64,000 bases of DNA from Anaerolineales bacterium UBA2200 (GTDB lineage Bacteria > Chloroflexota > Anaerolineae > UBA2200). This document shows, piece by piece, positions 15,882 through 24,094 of this stretch. Position 1 is the first letter of the stretch. Each line of letters starts with the position of its first letter. The notes beneath the pieces are model-generated. The model ran no database searches. It had not been told where the DNA came from and saw only the letters and a list, made by a program, of their open reading frames with translations. The stretch lies in NCBI GenBank assembly GCA_002327925.1, contig DCVA01000020.1, positions 113,084 through 177,083 of the forward strand. The letters run 5' to 3'. Made by a program: the position numbers and the translations under genes.

Positions 15882-17099
15882 CTAGTCGACCACGTACCTC
15901 GCCGCGGCCTCGTGAGCCAGCACATAGTTCATCCCGCCGGCCTGGCGCACCAGGCCCTTCAGCTCCATGAGAGTCAGAGCGCCCGTGACCTGCGCGATGG
16001 GCAGGGACGCAGCCCGGGCGATCTCGTCCACGTGGAGCGGCTCGTCGGAAAGCTGCTTCAGCAGCTCCCTCTCCGTCTCATCACCCGGAATGATGACTCG
16101 CGGCTCTGCCGGGGTGCTCACCATGGTGAGGTTGAGTTCCTCCAGCACGTCTGCGGCCCTGGTCACGAGCTTGGCTTCGCCTCTCTGCACCAGTTGATTG
16201 GTGCCCGCACAACCGCGGTCCAGAATGCTGCCCGGCACGGCAAACACTTCGCGCCCCTGTTCCAGCGCATAGTAGGCAGTGATCAGGGCCCCGCTGGTCT
16301 CGCCCGCCTGAGTGACGAGCGTCCCCAGGGAGAGGCCGCTGATGATGCGGTTGCGGGCGGGAAAGTTGCCGCGGTCCGGTTTCGTGCCCAAGGGGTACTC
16401 GGTGATCAGCGCTCCTGACCCTGCGATGGCACGCGCCAGGGTCGAGTTCTCGGATGGGTAGATCACATCGAGGCCGGAGCCGAGCACGGCGATGGTCCTT
16501 CCCCCTGCATCCAGTGCCGCACGGTGGGCCTCCGAATCGATGCCCAGAGCCAGCCCGCTGACGATGCTGATGCGGTTGCGGGCCAGGTCACCGACGAGAT
16601 AGCGGGTGACTTCGCGGCCGTAGGTCTTGGCATAGCGGGTTCCCACTACGGCCACCGCAAAGTCGTCGCCAGGGAGCAGAGCTCCCTTGACGTAGAGAAC
16701 GGGGGGAGGAAGGCTGACCTCGCGCAGCAGATGCGGGTAGGCCTCATCTGCCAGGGTCAGCACCGTGGCGCCGAAATCGCGCAGGCGACGCATCTCTGCG
16801 TCCAGATCCAGCTTGTCGCGAGCGCCCATCAGGCTCTGCAGTGACTTGCGATCCAGCCCCGCACGAGCAAGGTCGATGGGGGCTGCGCGCCAGGCCTTCT
16901 CGGCATCACCAAAGTAGTCGATCAGTCTCTTCAACCGCGCCGGCCCAATTCCCGGCACGATGTTGAAGCCTACCCAGTACCTGGTGTCCGTGGTAGTTCC
17001 TTTAGTCGACGATCTCCAGAATGGCTCGCTTTCCAGACTGGGTGCAGGCCACACGCAGCAAGCTGCGCATTGCCGTGGCCACCCGGCCGCCCTTGCCAA
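15882..17099 (-). CDS. dprA: DNA processing protein DprA (start codon unclear)
   Basis: DprA loads RecA on incoming single-stranded DNA during transformation. Visible: N-terminal helix-hairpin-helix region (VPGIGPARLKRL), Rossmann-like core with AVVGTRYAKTYG, SGLALGIDSEAH, GSGLDVIYP, FPARNRIISGLS and AGETSGALITA, then REVFAVPG and a C-terminal winged helix. The given coordinates are the longest frame, starting at TTG inside khpA. Homology begins only at about 16991, where an AAAGGA ribosome site is followed six bases later by ACG and not by ATG, GTG or TTG. From 16991 the protein would have 369 residues, the family's normal length. Confidence 0.9.
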   Translation of the reverse strand: MARAAGWPRQCAACCVWPAPSLESEPFWRSSTKGTTTDTRYWVGFNIVPGIGPARLKRLIDYFGDAEKAWRAAPIDLARAGLDRKSLQSLMGARDKLDLDAEMRRLRDFGATVLTLADEAYPHLLREVSLPPPVLYVKGALLPGDDFAVAVVGTRYAKTYGREVTRYLVGDLARNRISIVSGLALGIDSEAHRAALDAGGRTIAVLGSGLDVIYPSENSTLARAIAGSGALITEYPLGTKPDRGNFPARNRIISGLSLGTLVTQAGETSGALITAYYALEQGREVFAVPGSILDRGCAGTNQLVQRGEAKLVTRAADVLEELNLTMVSTPAEPRVIIPGDETERELLKQLSDEPLHVDEIARAASLPIAQVTGALTLMELKGLVRQAGGMNYVLAHEAAARYVVD

Positions 17100-17247
17100 T
17101 GACGCGGCCCATATCGGAAGGCGCCACGTGCAGCTCGTAGATCACGGAGCGAGCTCCGGACACCTGCTCGACCCGCACCTGGTCGGGATGCTCTACCAGC
17201 GACCTGGCCATGTATTCGACCAGCTCCTTTAGAGGGTCAGCGGCCAT
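17002..17247 (-). CDS. khpA: KH-domain RNA-binding protein KhpA
   Basis: An 81-residue single-KH protein of the UPF0109 family. The GXXG loop is visible in MGRVIGKGGRVATAMRSLL, preceded by the strand VIYELHVAPSD. It binds RNA, usually with a KhpB/Jag partner, and affects cell division and small-RNA function in Gram-positive bacteria. It follows rpsP by five bases, the order conserved in many bacteria, and its stop overlaps the ribosome site of dprA. Confidence 0.93.
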   Translation of the reverse strand: MAADPLKELVEYMARSLVEHPDQVRVEQVSGARSVIYELHVAPSDMGRVIGKGGRVATAMRSLLRVACTQSGKRAILEIVD

Positions 17248-17252
17248 TGGCG

Positions 17253-17570
17253 TTACGCAGCCTTCGCGGCAGCCGTCTCGGCTTCCTTCTTGCTGGATTT
17301 CGACACATTCTGACGCAGTCTGCGTGCAGCAATCAGGCCCCTCTTCTCAAGCATACGCGCCACGGCGTCGGTCGGCAAAGCGCCCTGCGACAGCCAGTAG
17401 CGAGCGCGCTCGTCATTGATCTCAACGGTGGCCGGATCGGTGCGCGGATTGTAGTGGCCGATGTTCTCCAGGAAACGCCCATCACGTGGCGAATGCGAGT
17501 CGGCGACGATGATACGATAGCTGGGTTGCCCCTTCAAACCTGTACGACGAAGACGAATTCGGACTGCCAA
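17253..17570 (-). CDS. rpsP: 30S ribosomal protein S16
   Basis: A 105-residue protein starting (M)AVRIRLRRTGLKGQPSYRI, with IIVADSHSPRDGRFLENIGHYNP, the classic bS16 signature, and a Lys/Ala-rich C-terminal tail. The start is TTG, preceded by AGGAGG; longer versions have no homology. It is the first gene of the rpsP-khpA-dprA unit and has its own promoter at 17623-17650. Confidence 0.96.
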   Translation of the reverse strand: MAVRIRLRRTGLKGQPSYRIIVADSHSPRDGRFLENIGHYNPRTDPATVEINDERARYWLSQGALPTDAVARMLEKRGLIAARRLRQNVSKSSKKEAETAAAKAA

Positions 17571-17622
17571 GAAACCTCTCCTCCTTGAAGCATAATCTCT
17601 ATGTGCTGATGCCTGAACCCCT

Positions 17623-17650
17623 ATTCTAGTCAAGTCCGCCCGGCGGTCAA
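17623..17650 (-). promoter_or_regulatory. Promoter of rpsP-khpA-dprA
   Basis: Minus-strand TTGACC, a 16-base spacer and TAGAAT. The start of transcription would be near 17616, giving a leader of about 45 bases to the rpsP TTG. It lies just after the ffh stop codon. Confidence 0.65.
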
Positions 17651-17656
17651 AATCCC

Positions 17657-18985
17657 CTACAGGCCAAAACGGCCCATCAGACTGGATGCCCCACGCCCTG
17701 TGCTGGCCTGCTTCATCATTCGCTGCATCTGGCGAAACTGGTTGAGCAGCTGGTTGATCTCGATCACTGACACGCCGCTTCCCCGGGCGATGCGCCTCTT
17801 GCGGCTGCCGTCGATGATGCGCGGGTCCCGGCGCTCCGCGGGCGTCATCGAGCGGATGATCGCCTCGCTGCGCTTCATCTGCTTCTCGGTCGTGTCTTCC
17901 GGGACCTGGTCCTTGATGCTGGAGAACCCGGGCACCATCTCCAGGATCTGCTGCAGCGGACCCATCTTCTTGAGTTGCTGCATCTGCTCCAGAAAATCCT
18001 CCAGGTCGAAGGTGGCCGTGCGCAGCTTTTGCTCCATCTTCTGCGCCTGCTGCTGGTCAAAGGCCGCCTCGGCGCGCTCGATCAGAGTGAGCATATCGCC
18101 CATGCCCAGGATACGCGAAGCCAGCCGATCCGGCTGGAACGCCTCGACCGCATCCGTCTTTTCGCCCGTACCCAGGAACAGAATCGGCACGCCTGTCACA
18201 GAGCGGATCGAAAGGGCTGCACCACCGCGCGCATCGCCGTCGACTTTGGTCAGGATCAGGCCAGTTAGCGGCACGCGGCGATGGAACTCTTCCGCCACGC
18301 GCACTGCATCCTGGCCGGTCATGGCATCGACGACCAGCAGCACCTCGCCCGGCTTGGTCAGCCGCACCACTTCTTCCAGCTCCTGCATCATCTCTTCATC
18401 GATGTGCAGACGGCCGGCCGTGTCGAGCAGCACTACCGTATAGCCGCCCTTGCGGGCGCGATCCACCGCATTGGCGCAGATGCGGGGTGGGGGCACTTTG
18501 TCCCCCTCGCTGTGGACCGTAATGTCGAGCTGGCGGCCCAGCACTTCCAGCTGCGTGATGGCGGCAGGCCGGTGCGTGTCCGCGGCCACCAACAATGGAC
18601 GCTGGCCCGATTGCCGCAGCCTGAGCGCGAGCTTGGCGGCCATGGTCGTCTTGCCCGAGCCCTGCAGTCCGGCCAGCATCACCACGTGCGGCGGGTTGCC
18701 GGACAGGTCGAGCTGGCGCGGCTGGCCGAGTGTGGTGATCAGCTCCTCGTGCACAATCTTGATGACCATCTGCGCAGGGCTGAGGCTCTTCATCACATCC
18801 GCGCCGATGGCGCGCTCGCGCACCCGGGCCACGAATTCCTTCACCACCCGGAAGTTGACGTCAGCCTCGAGCAGGGCCAGGCGCACCTCGCGCAAGGCCG
18901 CGTCTACGTCGGCTTCGGAAAGGCGCCCCTTGCCGGAGAGTTTTTTGAAGATGTCCTGCAGTTTGTTGGAGAGATTGTCGAACAT
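17657..18985 (-). CDS. ffh: Signal recognition particle protein Ffh
   Basis: A 442-residue SRP GTPase. The N domain (MFDNLSNKLQDIFKKLSGKG, ALLEADVNFRVVK) is followed by the G domain with G1 GLQGSGKTTMAAKLA, DTAGRLHIDEEMM and TKVDGDARGGAALS. The methionine-rich M domain contains MKRSEAIIRSMTPAERRDP, GSGVSVIEINQLLNQF and MQRMMKQ, which hold the signal-peptide groove and 4.5S RNA site. It targets membrane proteins co-translationally. Order ffh-rpsP-khpA matches many Gram-positive lineages and Chloroflexota. Confidence 0.97.
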   Translation of the reverse strand: MFDNLSNKLQDIFKKLSGKGRLSEADVDAALREVRLALLEADVNFRVVKEFVARVRERAIGADVMKSLSPAQMVIKIVHEELITTLGQPRQLDLSGNPPHVVMLAGLQGSGKTTMAAKLALRLRQSGQRPLLVAADTHRPAAITQLEVLGRQLDITVHSEGDKVPPPRICANAVDRARKGGYTVVLLDTAGRLHIDEEMMQELEEVVRLTKPGEVLLVVDAMTGQDAVRVAEEFHRRVPLTGLILTKVDGDARGGAALSIRSVTGVPILFLGTGEKTDAVEAFQPDRLASRILGMGDMLTLIERAEAAFDQQQAQKMEQKLRTATFDLEDFLEQMQQLKKMGPLQQILEMVPGFSSIKDQVPEDTTEKQMKRSEAIIRSMTPAERRDPRIIDGSRKRRIARGSGVSVIEINQLLNQFRQMQRMMKQASTGRGASSLMGRFGL

Positions 18986-19033
18986 GGCCCTGTTCCCGTC
19001 TAGTTGCTGCGGCCGCGGCGCACAGCATCGTCG

Positions 19034-19062
19034 ATTCTAGCCCACAAACGGACGGAGGTCAA
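19034..19062 (-). promoter_or_regulatory. Promoter of ffh
   Basis: Minus-strand TTGACC, a 17-base spacer and TAGAAT. The predicted transcription start is about 40 bases upstream of the ffh ATG. It is back to back with the tRNA-Pro promoter. Confidence 0.72.
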
Positions 19063-19100
19063 CCTGTCGTGGGCCGAGAGAGCGTTCGGCCCGCGTCGAT

Positions 19101-19129
19101 TTGCCAAAACCGGCGGACGTGGCTATACT
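19101..19129 (+). promoter_or_regulatory. Promoter of tRNA-Pro
   Basis: TTGCCA, a 17-base spacer and TATACT. The -10 box ends 10 bases before the tRNA 5' end, so the transcript starts almost at the mature end. Confidence 0.75.
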
Positions 19130-19139
19130 TTCGTGAGTT

Positions 19140-19213
19140 CGGGGCGTAGCGCAGCCCGGTAGCGCACTTGAATGGGGTTCAAGTGGTCGACGGTTCAAAT
19201 CCGTCCGCCCCGA
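19140..19213 (+). tRNA. tRNA-Pro (anticodon GGG)
   Basis: A 74-base cloverleaf: acceptor CGGGGCG/CGCCCCG, D arm GCGC...GCGC, anticodon arm CTTGA-ATGGGGT-TCAAG with anticodon GGG, T arm GACGG-TTCAAAT-CCGTC, discriminator A, no encoded CCA. It reads CCC and CCU. Promoter and terminator flank it directly, so it is a single-gene unit. Confidence 0.96.
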
Positions 19214-19220
19214 CAGCAAG

Positions 19221-19257
19221 ACCCTCAGAGTTGGTGAGACTCTGGGGGTTTTCTGTT
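19221..19257 (+). terminator. Intrinsic terminator after tRNA-Pro
   Basis: A 10-bp stem (CCCTCAGAGT with ACTCTGGGGG, one G-T pair), a 7-base loop, then TTTTCTGTT. It lies eight bases after the tRNA 3' end. Confidence 0.85.
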
Positions 19258-19348
19258 ATGAGGGTGCCTTCACAGTCTCCTCATTCCGCTTGTTCTCAGA
19301 GGAAGATTGCGCTCTCATCTGTGCAGGTGGGACGGTTGTTCACGACAT

Positions 19349-19378
19349 TTGCTGCGGTCTGGAGATTGGTGATATCAT
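19349..19378 (+). promoter_or_regulatory. Possible promoter of the DUF4256 gene
   Basis: TTGCTG, an 18-base spacer and TATCAT, about 95 bases before the ATG. The match is only moderate. The rest of the 19258-19475 gap contains no further signal that I can support. Confidence 0.4.
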
Positions 19379-19475
19379 CAATTGACTGCTACGCAGGAGG
19401 GGTGGGCCGTACACCCATTGCCGCGTCCATCATCATGCGCCTGACACACCTGTTCAACGGAGGTAGTACACGAGC

Positions 19476-20051
19476 ATGAACAACACGAATGGCGATGGAA
19501 GGAAATTGTCTCCAGCTCAACGTGAAGAACTGCGCAGAGTATTGCAGGCCCGTTTTGAGAAGAACATGAACCGCCATAGAGGGATTGAATGGGCCAGAGT
19601 ACAGGCCAAGCTGGAAGCCAATGCCGGCAAACTGTGGTCACTCCACGAAATGGAAAGAACCGGAGGTGAACCGGACGTTGTTGGACGTGATGGCGAGACG
19701 GGCGAATACCTCTATTATGATTGTGCAGCGCAGAGTCCCGCAGGCCGCAGAAACGTCTGCTACGACCGCGAAGGGCAGAACTCGAGGAAAGAAGCAAGAC
19801 CAGATAACAACGCCATCGATATGGCGGCTGCCATGGGCATCGAACTCTTAACGGAAGAACAATACCGGGAGTTACAGACGCTCGGCGATTTCGATACAAA
19901 GACGTCGAGCTGGGTGAAGACACCCTCAGATATTCGTAAACTCGGCGGTGCCCTCTTTGCCGATCGCCGCTACGGCCACGTCTTTCTGTATCACAACAGT
20001 GCACCCTCCTACTACGGCGTCAGGGGGTTCCGCGGCTGGCTAAGGGTCTAG
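19476..20051 (+). CDS. DUF4256 family protein
   Basis: A 191-residue soluble protein matching the DUF4256 (PF14066) family along its whole length. Characteristic stretches are RFEKNMNRHRGIEWARVQAK, EMERTGGEPDVVG, AIDMAAAMGIELLTEEQY and FDTKTSSWVKTP, ending in YGVRGFRGWLRV. No biochemical function is known for the family. The coding sequence looks less GC-rich than its neighbours and stands alone between a tRNA gene and a secreted-protein gene, which hints at horizontal acquisition next to a tRNA, but no integrase or flanking repeats are visible. Confidence 0.9.
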   Translation: MNNTNGDGRKLSPAQREELRRVLQARFEKNMNRHRGIEWARVQAKLEANAGKLWSLHEMERTGGEPDVVGRDGETGEYLYYDCAAQSPAGRRNVCYDREGQNSRKEARPDNNAIDMAAAMGIELLTEEQYRELQTLGDFDTKTSSWVKTPSDIRKLGGALFADRRYGHVFLYHNSAPSYYGVRGFRGWLRV

Positions 20052-20215
20052 ATTCCTGTCAGAGACCGCCAGATTGACACCTGCCTATCTGATGGCTGGC
20101 AACACGCGTGCAACGATGACTCCCCGGACACGTCAGAGAGAAGCGCACATCGCGTCATATTGAGGACAAGGCGGTTGTATCTCCGACCTCGGGTGCTGCT
20201 TGGGGGGCTGAAACG
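20052..20215 (+). other. Intergenic region before the secreted modular protein
   Basis: A TTGACA box (20074-20079) is present, but no acceptable -10 box follows at 16-18 bases. The ribosome site of the next gene is a G-run (GGGGGG) nine bases before its ATG. Nothing else can be supported here. Confidence 0.3.
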
Positions 20216-22471
20216 ATGACGCGAAATGAGTCTGACTCGGTCTTGCGGCGTCGGGTGTCTGGGGCGAGCGGCATCCGCCCAGTCCGCACCTCACCCATCC
20301 TGACGCTATTCTTCTTTGCCTGTCTGCTCGGCGTGATCGCGATGCGGACCACGGCCATGGCGTGGGCTCCAGGGCCAGACCTCCACACGGCGGCCGGGGA
20401 CGTCCAGGTGAACCTCAGTCCCTCCAGCTCGACCGTGGCCAGGGATCAGATCTTTACCGTCGACCTGCAAATCGTCGCCGGGGCTCAGTCGATCGATGGG
20501 GCCGAGGTCCATCTGTATTTCGACCAGACCTACCTGCAGGTGGTCGACGTGGCCGGAAATCCGACCGACCGCATCACCAACAGCGGTTTCCTCACCCAGG
20601 TCCTGCGCAACCGGGTCTACACGGACTCTGTCACAGCCCACATCCATTTCGCCGCAGGGGTCTACGATCCTGAGGAGCCAAGACCCAGCGGCACCTTCCC
20701 CCTGGCCACCATTCGCTTCAAGGCCCTGTGGGGCACGGGCGGCGCGGCCACGGCTCTGGCCTTTGGCACAGAGCTGCCCTACAAAACGGATGTAACCTCC
20801 GGCGGCTACTCGGTGATCGGCGCAGTGCAGAATGGATCGGTCACCATCTCCGGCGACGAACCGCCGCTGACGCCCACACCCACTCCCACGGTGACATCTG
20901 CTCCCGGCCCGACGGCGACGGCCAGCGCCACTCCGACACAGACGCCGACGAAGACCACCGTGTCCACGCCCACTGCATCCCCCCAGTGCACCCCCGTGAC
21001 GCTCTGGCTGCAGCAGGGCGCGCAGCCCGACCCGTCCTACGACGGCGCAGCGGACACTTACCTGAACCTCGATGCCGCCACCACGGCGCACGGCGGCAGC
21101 ATATACCTGCAGATCAAGAACGATGGCAACGGTGGCAAGCGCCCTCTGCTGCGCTTTGACGTCGGCTCGATCCCGGCGGGATCGTACATTCTTGCCGCGA
21201 CTCTGCACCTGGCCCAGGATACATACAGCAAGAACACCAGCTTCACCTCTTCGGTCAGCATCTACTCAGTCGTTAGACACTGGCTGGCGGCAGAGGCCAC
21301 CTGGTACAAAGCCACAGCCGTGGACTCCTGGGCCACGGCGGGGGCAGATGGGGTCTCAGATCGCAGCCTCGTCGAGCAGGGCACCCTGGTAATCGGTCCC
21401 CTGGCGAGCTGGCAGTGGCGCCTGTTCCCGGTGCGCGATGCGGTTCAGGCCTGGGTGAATGATCCCGGTCTGAACGAAGGACTGCTGGCCATCGGAACGG
21501 GTAACAGCCAGGAGTTCCACTTTTACTCCAACGATTATCCCGGGGCCAACGTCCGGCCCAAGCTTGAGGTGGTCTACTGCCCGGGATCTGCCGGTGCGAC
21601 GAGCACTCCGACTCCCACAAGCCCGGGTGTGACAGGAACTCCGGGCGGCACACCCGCCAGCACACTGACGCCAACGCCATCGGCAACGGCCACTCCCACT
21701 CAAACGCCCACTCCGACTGCCACAGCCACTCAGGTGCCCGTCTTTTCACTCGAGGCAGAGCTGGGCCAGATTTCCGCCCCGATGATGATCGTTTCCGATC
21801 CCACCGCCTCCAATGGTGCCTTTGTGATGTCGCCCGTCTCCTATTCGGGATTCGTGGACCTCTCCTACTACATCGACCGGGAAGGAGACTATGCGCTGTG
21901 GGGACGCGTGGCGGCCGATTCCTATGGCGCCGACTCGTTCTGGGTGACGGTGGACAAGGGGACAGAGGGGCGATGGGATCTGCCTCTGGGCGGGTGGAAC
22001 TGGGTTGCCGTCGCCTACAGCCACGGATCGAGCCAGCCAGTGGTGGAAGAGTACCACCTCACCGTCGGCTGGCATCGCGTTCGAGTGGCGACCCGCGAGG
22101 CGGGAGCCAGGCTGGATGTTCTCGAATTCAGACCCTACGGAATGCCCCCTCCTCCCACGGCTACACAGATCAACACGCCTACGCCCACGCCAAGCGCCAC
22201 CATCACTCAGACGCCAACCGCGACGCCCACCTCGTCGGAAACGCCCACTCTCACGATGACGCCCACGGTCAGCCCCAGCGTCACCCACACTGCCACAGCA
22301 ACGCCTACAGGCACGGTCACGGCCGTGGTGACGCCCACGACTACAAGCACGGTCACTGCCACAGCAACGTCCACGCCGCGACGCTTTGTCGTGGTTCTGC
22401 CAATCGTCTTCAAACCTGCCGGGACGGGCGCAGTCCTTACCTGGCCCATCTCCGGCCTCTACATCCCCTGA
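20216..22471 (+). CDS. Secreted modular protein: cohesin-like, DNRLRE-type and CBM-like domains
   Basis: A 751-residue exported protein. An N-terminal hydrophobic signal (LTLFFFACLLGVIAM) is followed by a cohesin-like beta-sandwich (about 58-210: IFTVDLQIVAGAQSIDGAEV, FDQTYLQVVDV). Then come a Thr/Pro linker, a DNRLRE/CBM96-type domain (about 260-455, LLRFDVGSIPAGS), a second linker, a CBM-like module with EAELG and YYIDREGDYALWGRV (about 508-637), and a third linker. A hydrophobic tail RRFVVVLPIVFK follows near the C-terminus. No catalytic domain is seen, so adhesion, glycan binding or scaffolding is likely. Two module types recur in the giant protein at 58312. It is followed after four bases by a membrane glycosyltransferase gene. 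Confidence 0.82.
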   Translation: MTRNESDSVLRRRVSGASGIRPVRTSPILTLFFFACLLGVIAMRTTAMAWAPGPDLHTAAGDVQVNLSPSSSTVARDQIFTVDLQIVAGAQSIDGAEVHLYFDQTYLQVVDVAGNPTDRITNSGFLTQVLRNRVYTDSVTAHIHFAAGVYDPEEPRPSGTFPLATIRFKALWGTGGAATALAFGTELPYKTDVTSGGYSVIGAVQNGSVTISGDEPPLTPTPTPTVTSAPGPTATASATPTQTPTKTTVSTPTASPQCTPVTLWLQQGAQPDPSYDGAADTYLNLDAATTAHGGSIYLQIKNDGNGGKRPLLRFDVGSIPAGSYILAATLHLAQDTYSKNTSFTSSVSIYSVVRHWLAAEATWYKATAVDSWATAGADGVSDRSLVEQGTLVIGPLASWQWRLFPVRDAVQAWVNDPGLNEGLLAIGTGNSQEFHFYSNDYPGANVRPKLEVVYCPGSAGATSTPTPTSPGVTGTPGGTPASTLTPTPSATATPTQTPTPTATATQVPVFSLEAELGQISAPMMIVSDPTASNGAFVMSPVSYSGFVDLSYYIDREGDYALWGRVAADSYGADSFWVTVDKGTEGRWDLPLGGWNWVAVAYSHGSSQPVVEEYHLTVGWHRVRVATREAGARLDVLEFRPYGMPPPPTATQINTPTPTPSATITQTPTATPTSSETPTLTMTPTVSPSVTHTATATPTGTVTAVVTPTTTSTVTATATSTPRRFVVVLPIVFKPAGTGAVLTWPISGLYIP

Positions 22472-22475
22472 TGCC

Positions 22476-24053
22476 ATGAGCGGCGACCGTCCCGTGGGCC
22501 GGACTGCCCTCGCAAGGGCGAAACTGGGCCGCACCTGGCTCCTTGTGCCCCTGCTGGCGGCGCTCTGCGCTTGCATCCTGGTGCTCTGGAGCACCTCCAA
22601 CCATGGCATCGGCATTGCCCCCGACTCGACCGTGTATCTGGGCGCGGCGGAGAACCTGTTGTCGGGCCGTGGATTGCAGGATAGAGGGCAGCCGCTGACG
22701 CACTTTCCGCCCGGCTACTCGCTGGCGCTGGCCCTGGCCGGCCTTGCGGCGGGTGGAGACGTGTTCGCGGCCAGCCGGTGGCTGCAGGCCCTGCTATTCG
22801 GCGCCAACGTTGCCCTAATCTGGGCCGCTGTGTATGCGGGCACCGGGGGCAGCAGGACCGCCGCAGGGGCGGCTATGTTGGCCTTTGTCCTCTCTGCCGA
22901 GGCCTTCGACGGCCACGTCTGGCTCGTGTCCGAGCCGCTCTTCCTCGCCTGGACCTTGCTCACCCACATCCTGCTGGCGGTCTACCTGGTGCGCCAGGGT
23001 CGTCGATGGCTCGTGGCGGCTTCTCTGGCAGCCGGCCTAGCCATCACAACGCGCTACATCGGTGCCGCACTGTTGCCCCCGTTGCTGTGGATCCTGTGGA
23101 AGCACGATGCGAAGAACCGCAGGTTGGCCGACATGCTTATGGCTGTCCTTATCGCGGGCACGCCTGTCACGGCATGGCTGGTTCGCAACCTGTTTCTGTC
23201 TGCGACAGCGACGAACCGGACCCTCACTCTGCACCCTGTGACCATGGCCCAGGTACGCGAGTTCATCCATTCCTCGTACTGGCTGGCCCTGCCCCAACTG
23301 GCCCTGCCCTTCCCTGCGCAGATCTTGCTCGTCGCTACAGCGACGTTTCTGCTTCTCATGCTCCTGTTGGCCTGGCGCAGATACGGAGACGCAGACCGGC
23401 CCGGATCGATCACTGCTCTACTGCCCCGGCTTGTGCTGGGCTTTGCTCTGACCTACGCCGTTTTCCTGATTGTGTCTCTATCTCTGTTCGATGCCTCGAC
23501 CAACCTGAGTGGCCGCATCGTGCTGCCGTTCTTCGTCGCCCTGGGGGTGTCCGGAATATCCGTGGCCTGGAATCTGTCCCGGGGAATGCGCAGGCCGGCC
23601 ATCGCGTGGGTTCTGCTGTTGTTCCTGATGCCCATCGTCCTGCGCAACGGGCAGGTGACCGCCCGGTCCGCCGTGGAGACGCGGGCGAACGGCATCGGTT
23701 ACTCGGGCCGAACCTGGCGCAGCTCGCCAACGCTGGCAGCAACCCGCTCCCTGGCCCCCACGCTGAGGATGTACTCCAATGTGGCCGAGGGGATCGAGTT
23801 CGCGACCGGAAGGCAGACGGGGTTTTTGCCTCGCCGCTGGGATCCAACCAGCCTCAGACCGAACCGTAGCCTTGCGGTGGAGTTACAGGAGATGTGCCAG
23901 CAATGTGCGGGGGGTCAGGCGGTGGTAGTATACCTGTACTACGTCCCGGGGCGGTGGCACCAAGGGACGCTCCAGGAATTGCTGGCTGACTGCCCCCTGA
24001 GCTTCTGGGGCGATTTCCAGGATGGCGCCATCCTGGGGGCGCCTGCCAGGTAA
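22476..24053 (+). CDS. GT39/ArnT-like membrane glycosyltransferase
   Basis: A 525-residue protein with about ten membrane segments. The first periplasmic-type loop holds IGIAPDSTVYLGAAENLLSG followed by LTHFPPGYSLALA, the acidic loop and aromatic/Pro motif of ArnT/PMT-like GT-C enzymes. A soluble C-terminal region of about 90 residues contains Cys residues (EMCQQCAGG). The ATG at 22476 is four bases after the stop of the secreted modular protein, implying co-expression. It may glycosylate that protein's Thr/Pro linkers or a lipid; this is inferred from context. Confidence 0.8.
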   Translation: MSGDRPVGRTALARAKLGRTWLLVPLLAALCACILVLWSTSNHGIGIAPDSTVYLGAAENLLSGRGLQDRGQPLTHFPPGYSLALALAGLAAGGDVFAASRWLQALLFGANVALIWAAVYAGTGGSRTAAGAAMLAFVLSAEAFDGHVWLVSEPLFLAWTLLTHILLAVYLVRQGRRWLVAASLAAGLAITTRYIGAALLPPLLWILWKHDAKNRRLADMLMAVLIAGTPVTAWLVRNLFLSATATNRTLTLHPVTMAQVREFIHSSYWLALPQLALPFPAQILLVATATFLLLMLLLAWRRYGDADRPGSITALLPRLVLGFALTYAVFLIVSLSLFDASTNLSGRIVLPFFVALGVSGISVAWNLSRGMRRPAIAWVLLLFLMPIVLRNGQVTARSAVETRANGIGYSGRTWRSSPTLAATRSLAPTLRMYSNVAEGIEFATGRQTGFLPRRWDPTSLRPNRSLAVELQEMCQQCAGGQAVVVYLYYVPGRWHQGTLQELLADCPLSFWGDFQDGAILGAPAR

Positions 24054-24094
24054 CGCAGCCGGCTGGCGATCCGGTCGCGATGCTCAGGGTTCGC

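Noticed and set aside
19168..19479. 103-codon plus-strand frame overlapping tRNA-Pro
   Set aside because: It runs through the tRNA and its terminator and has no homology or ribosome site.
19140..20215. Genomic island or prophage remnant behind tRNA-Pro
   Set aside because: Only one foreign-looking gene is present, with no integrase, direct repeat or phage gene.
20306..21208. 300-codon minus-strand frame opposite the secreted modular protein
   Set aside because: Produced by the repetitive GC-rich Thr/Pro codons; Arg/Gly-rich with no domain.
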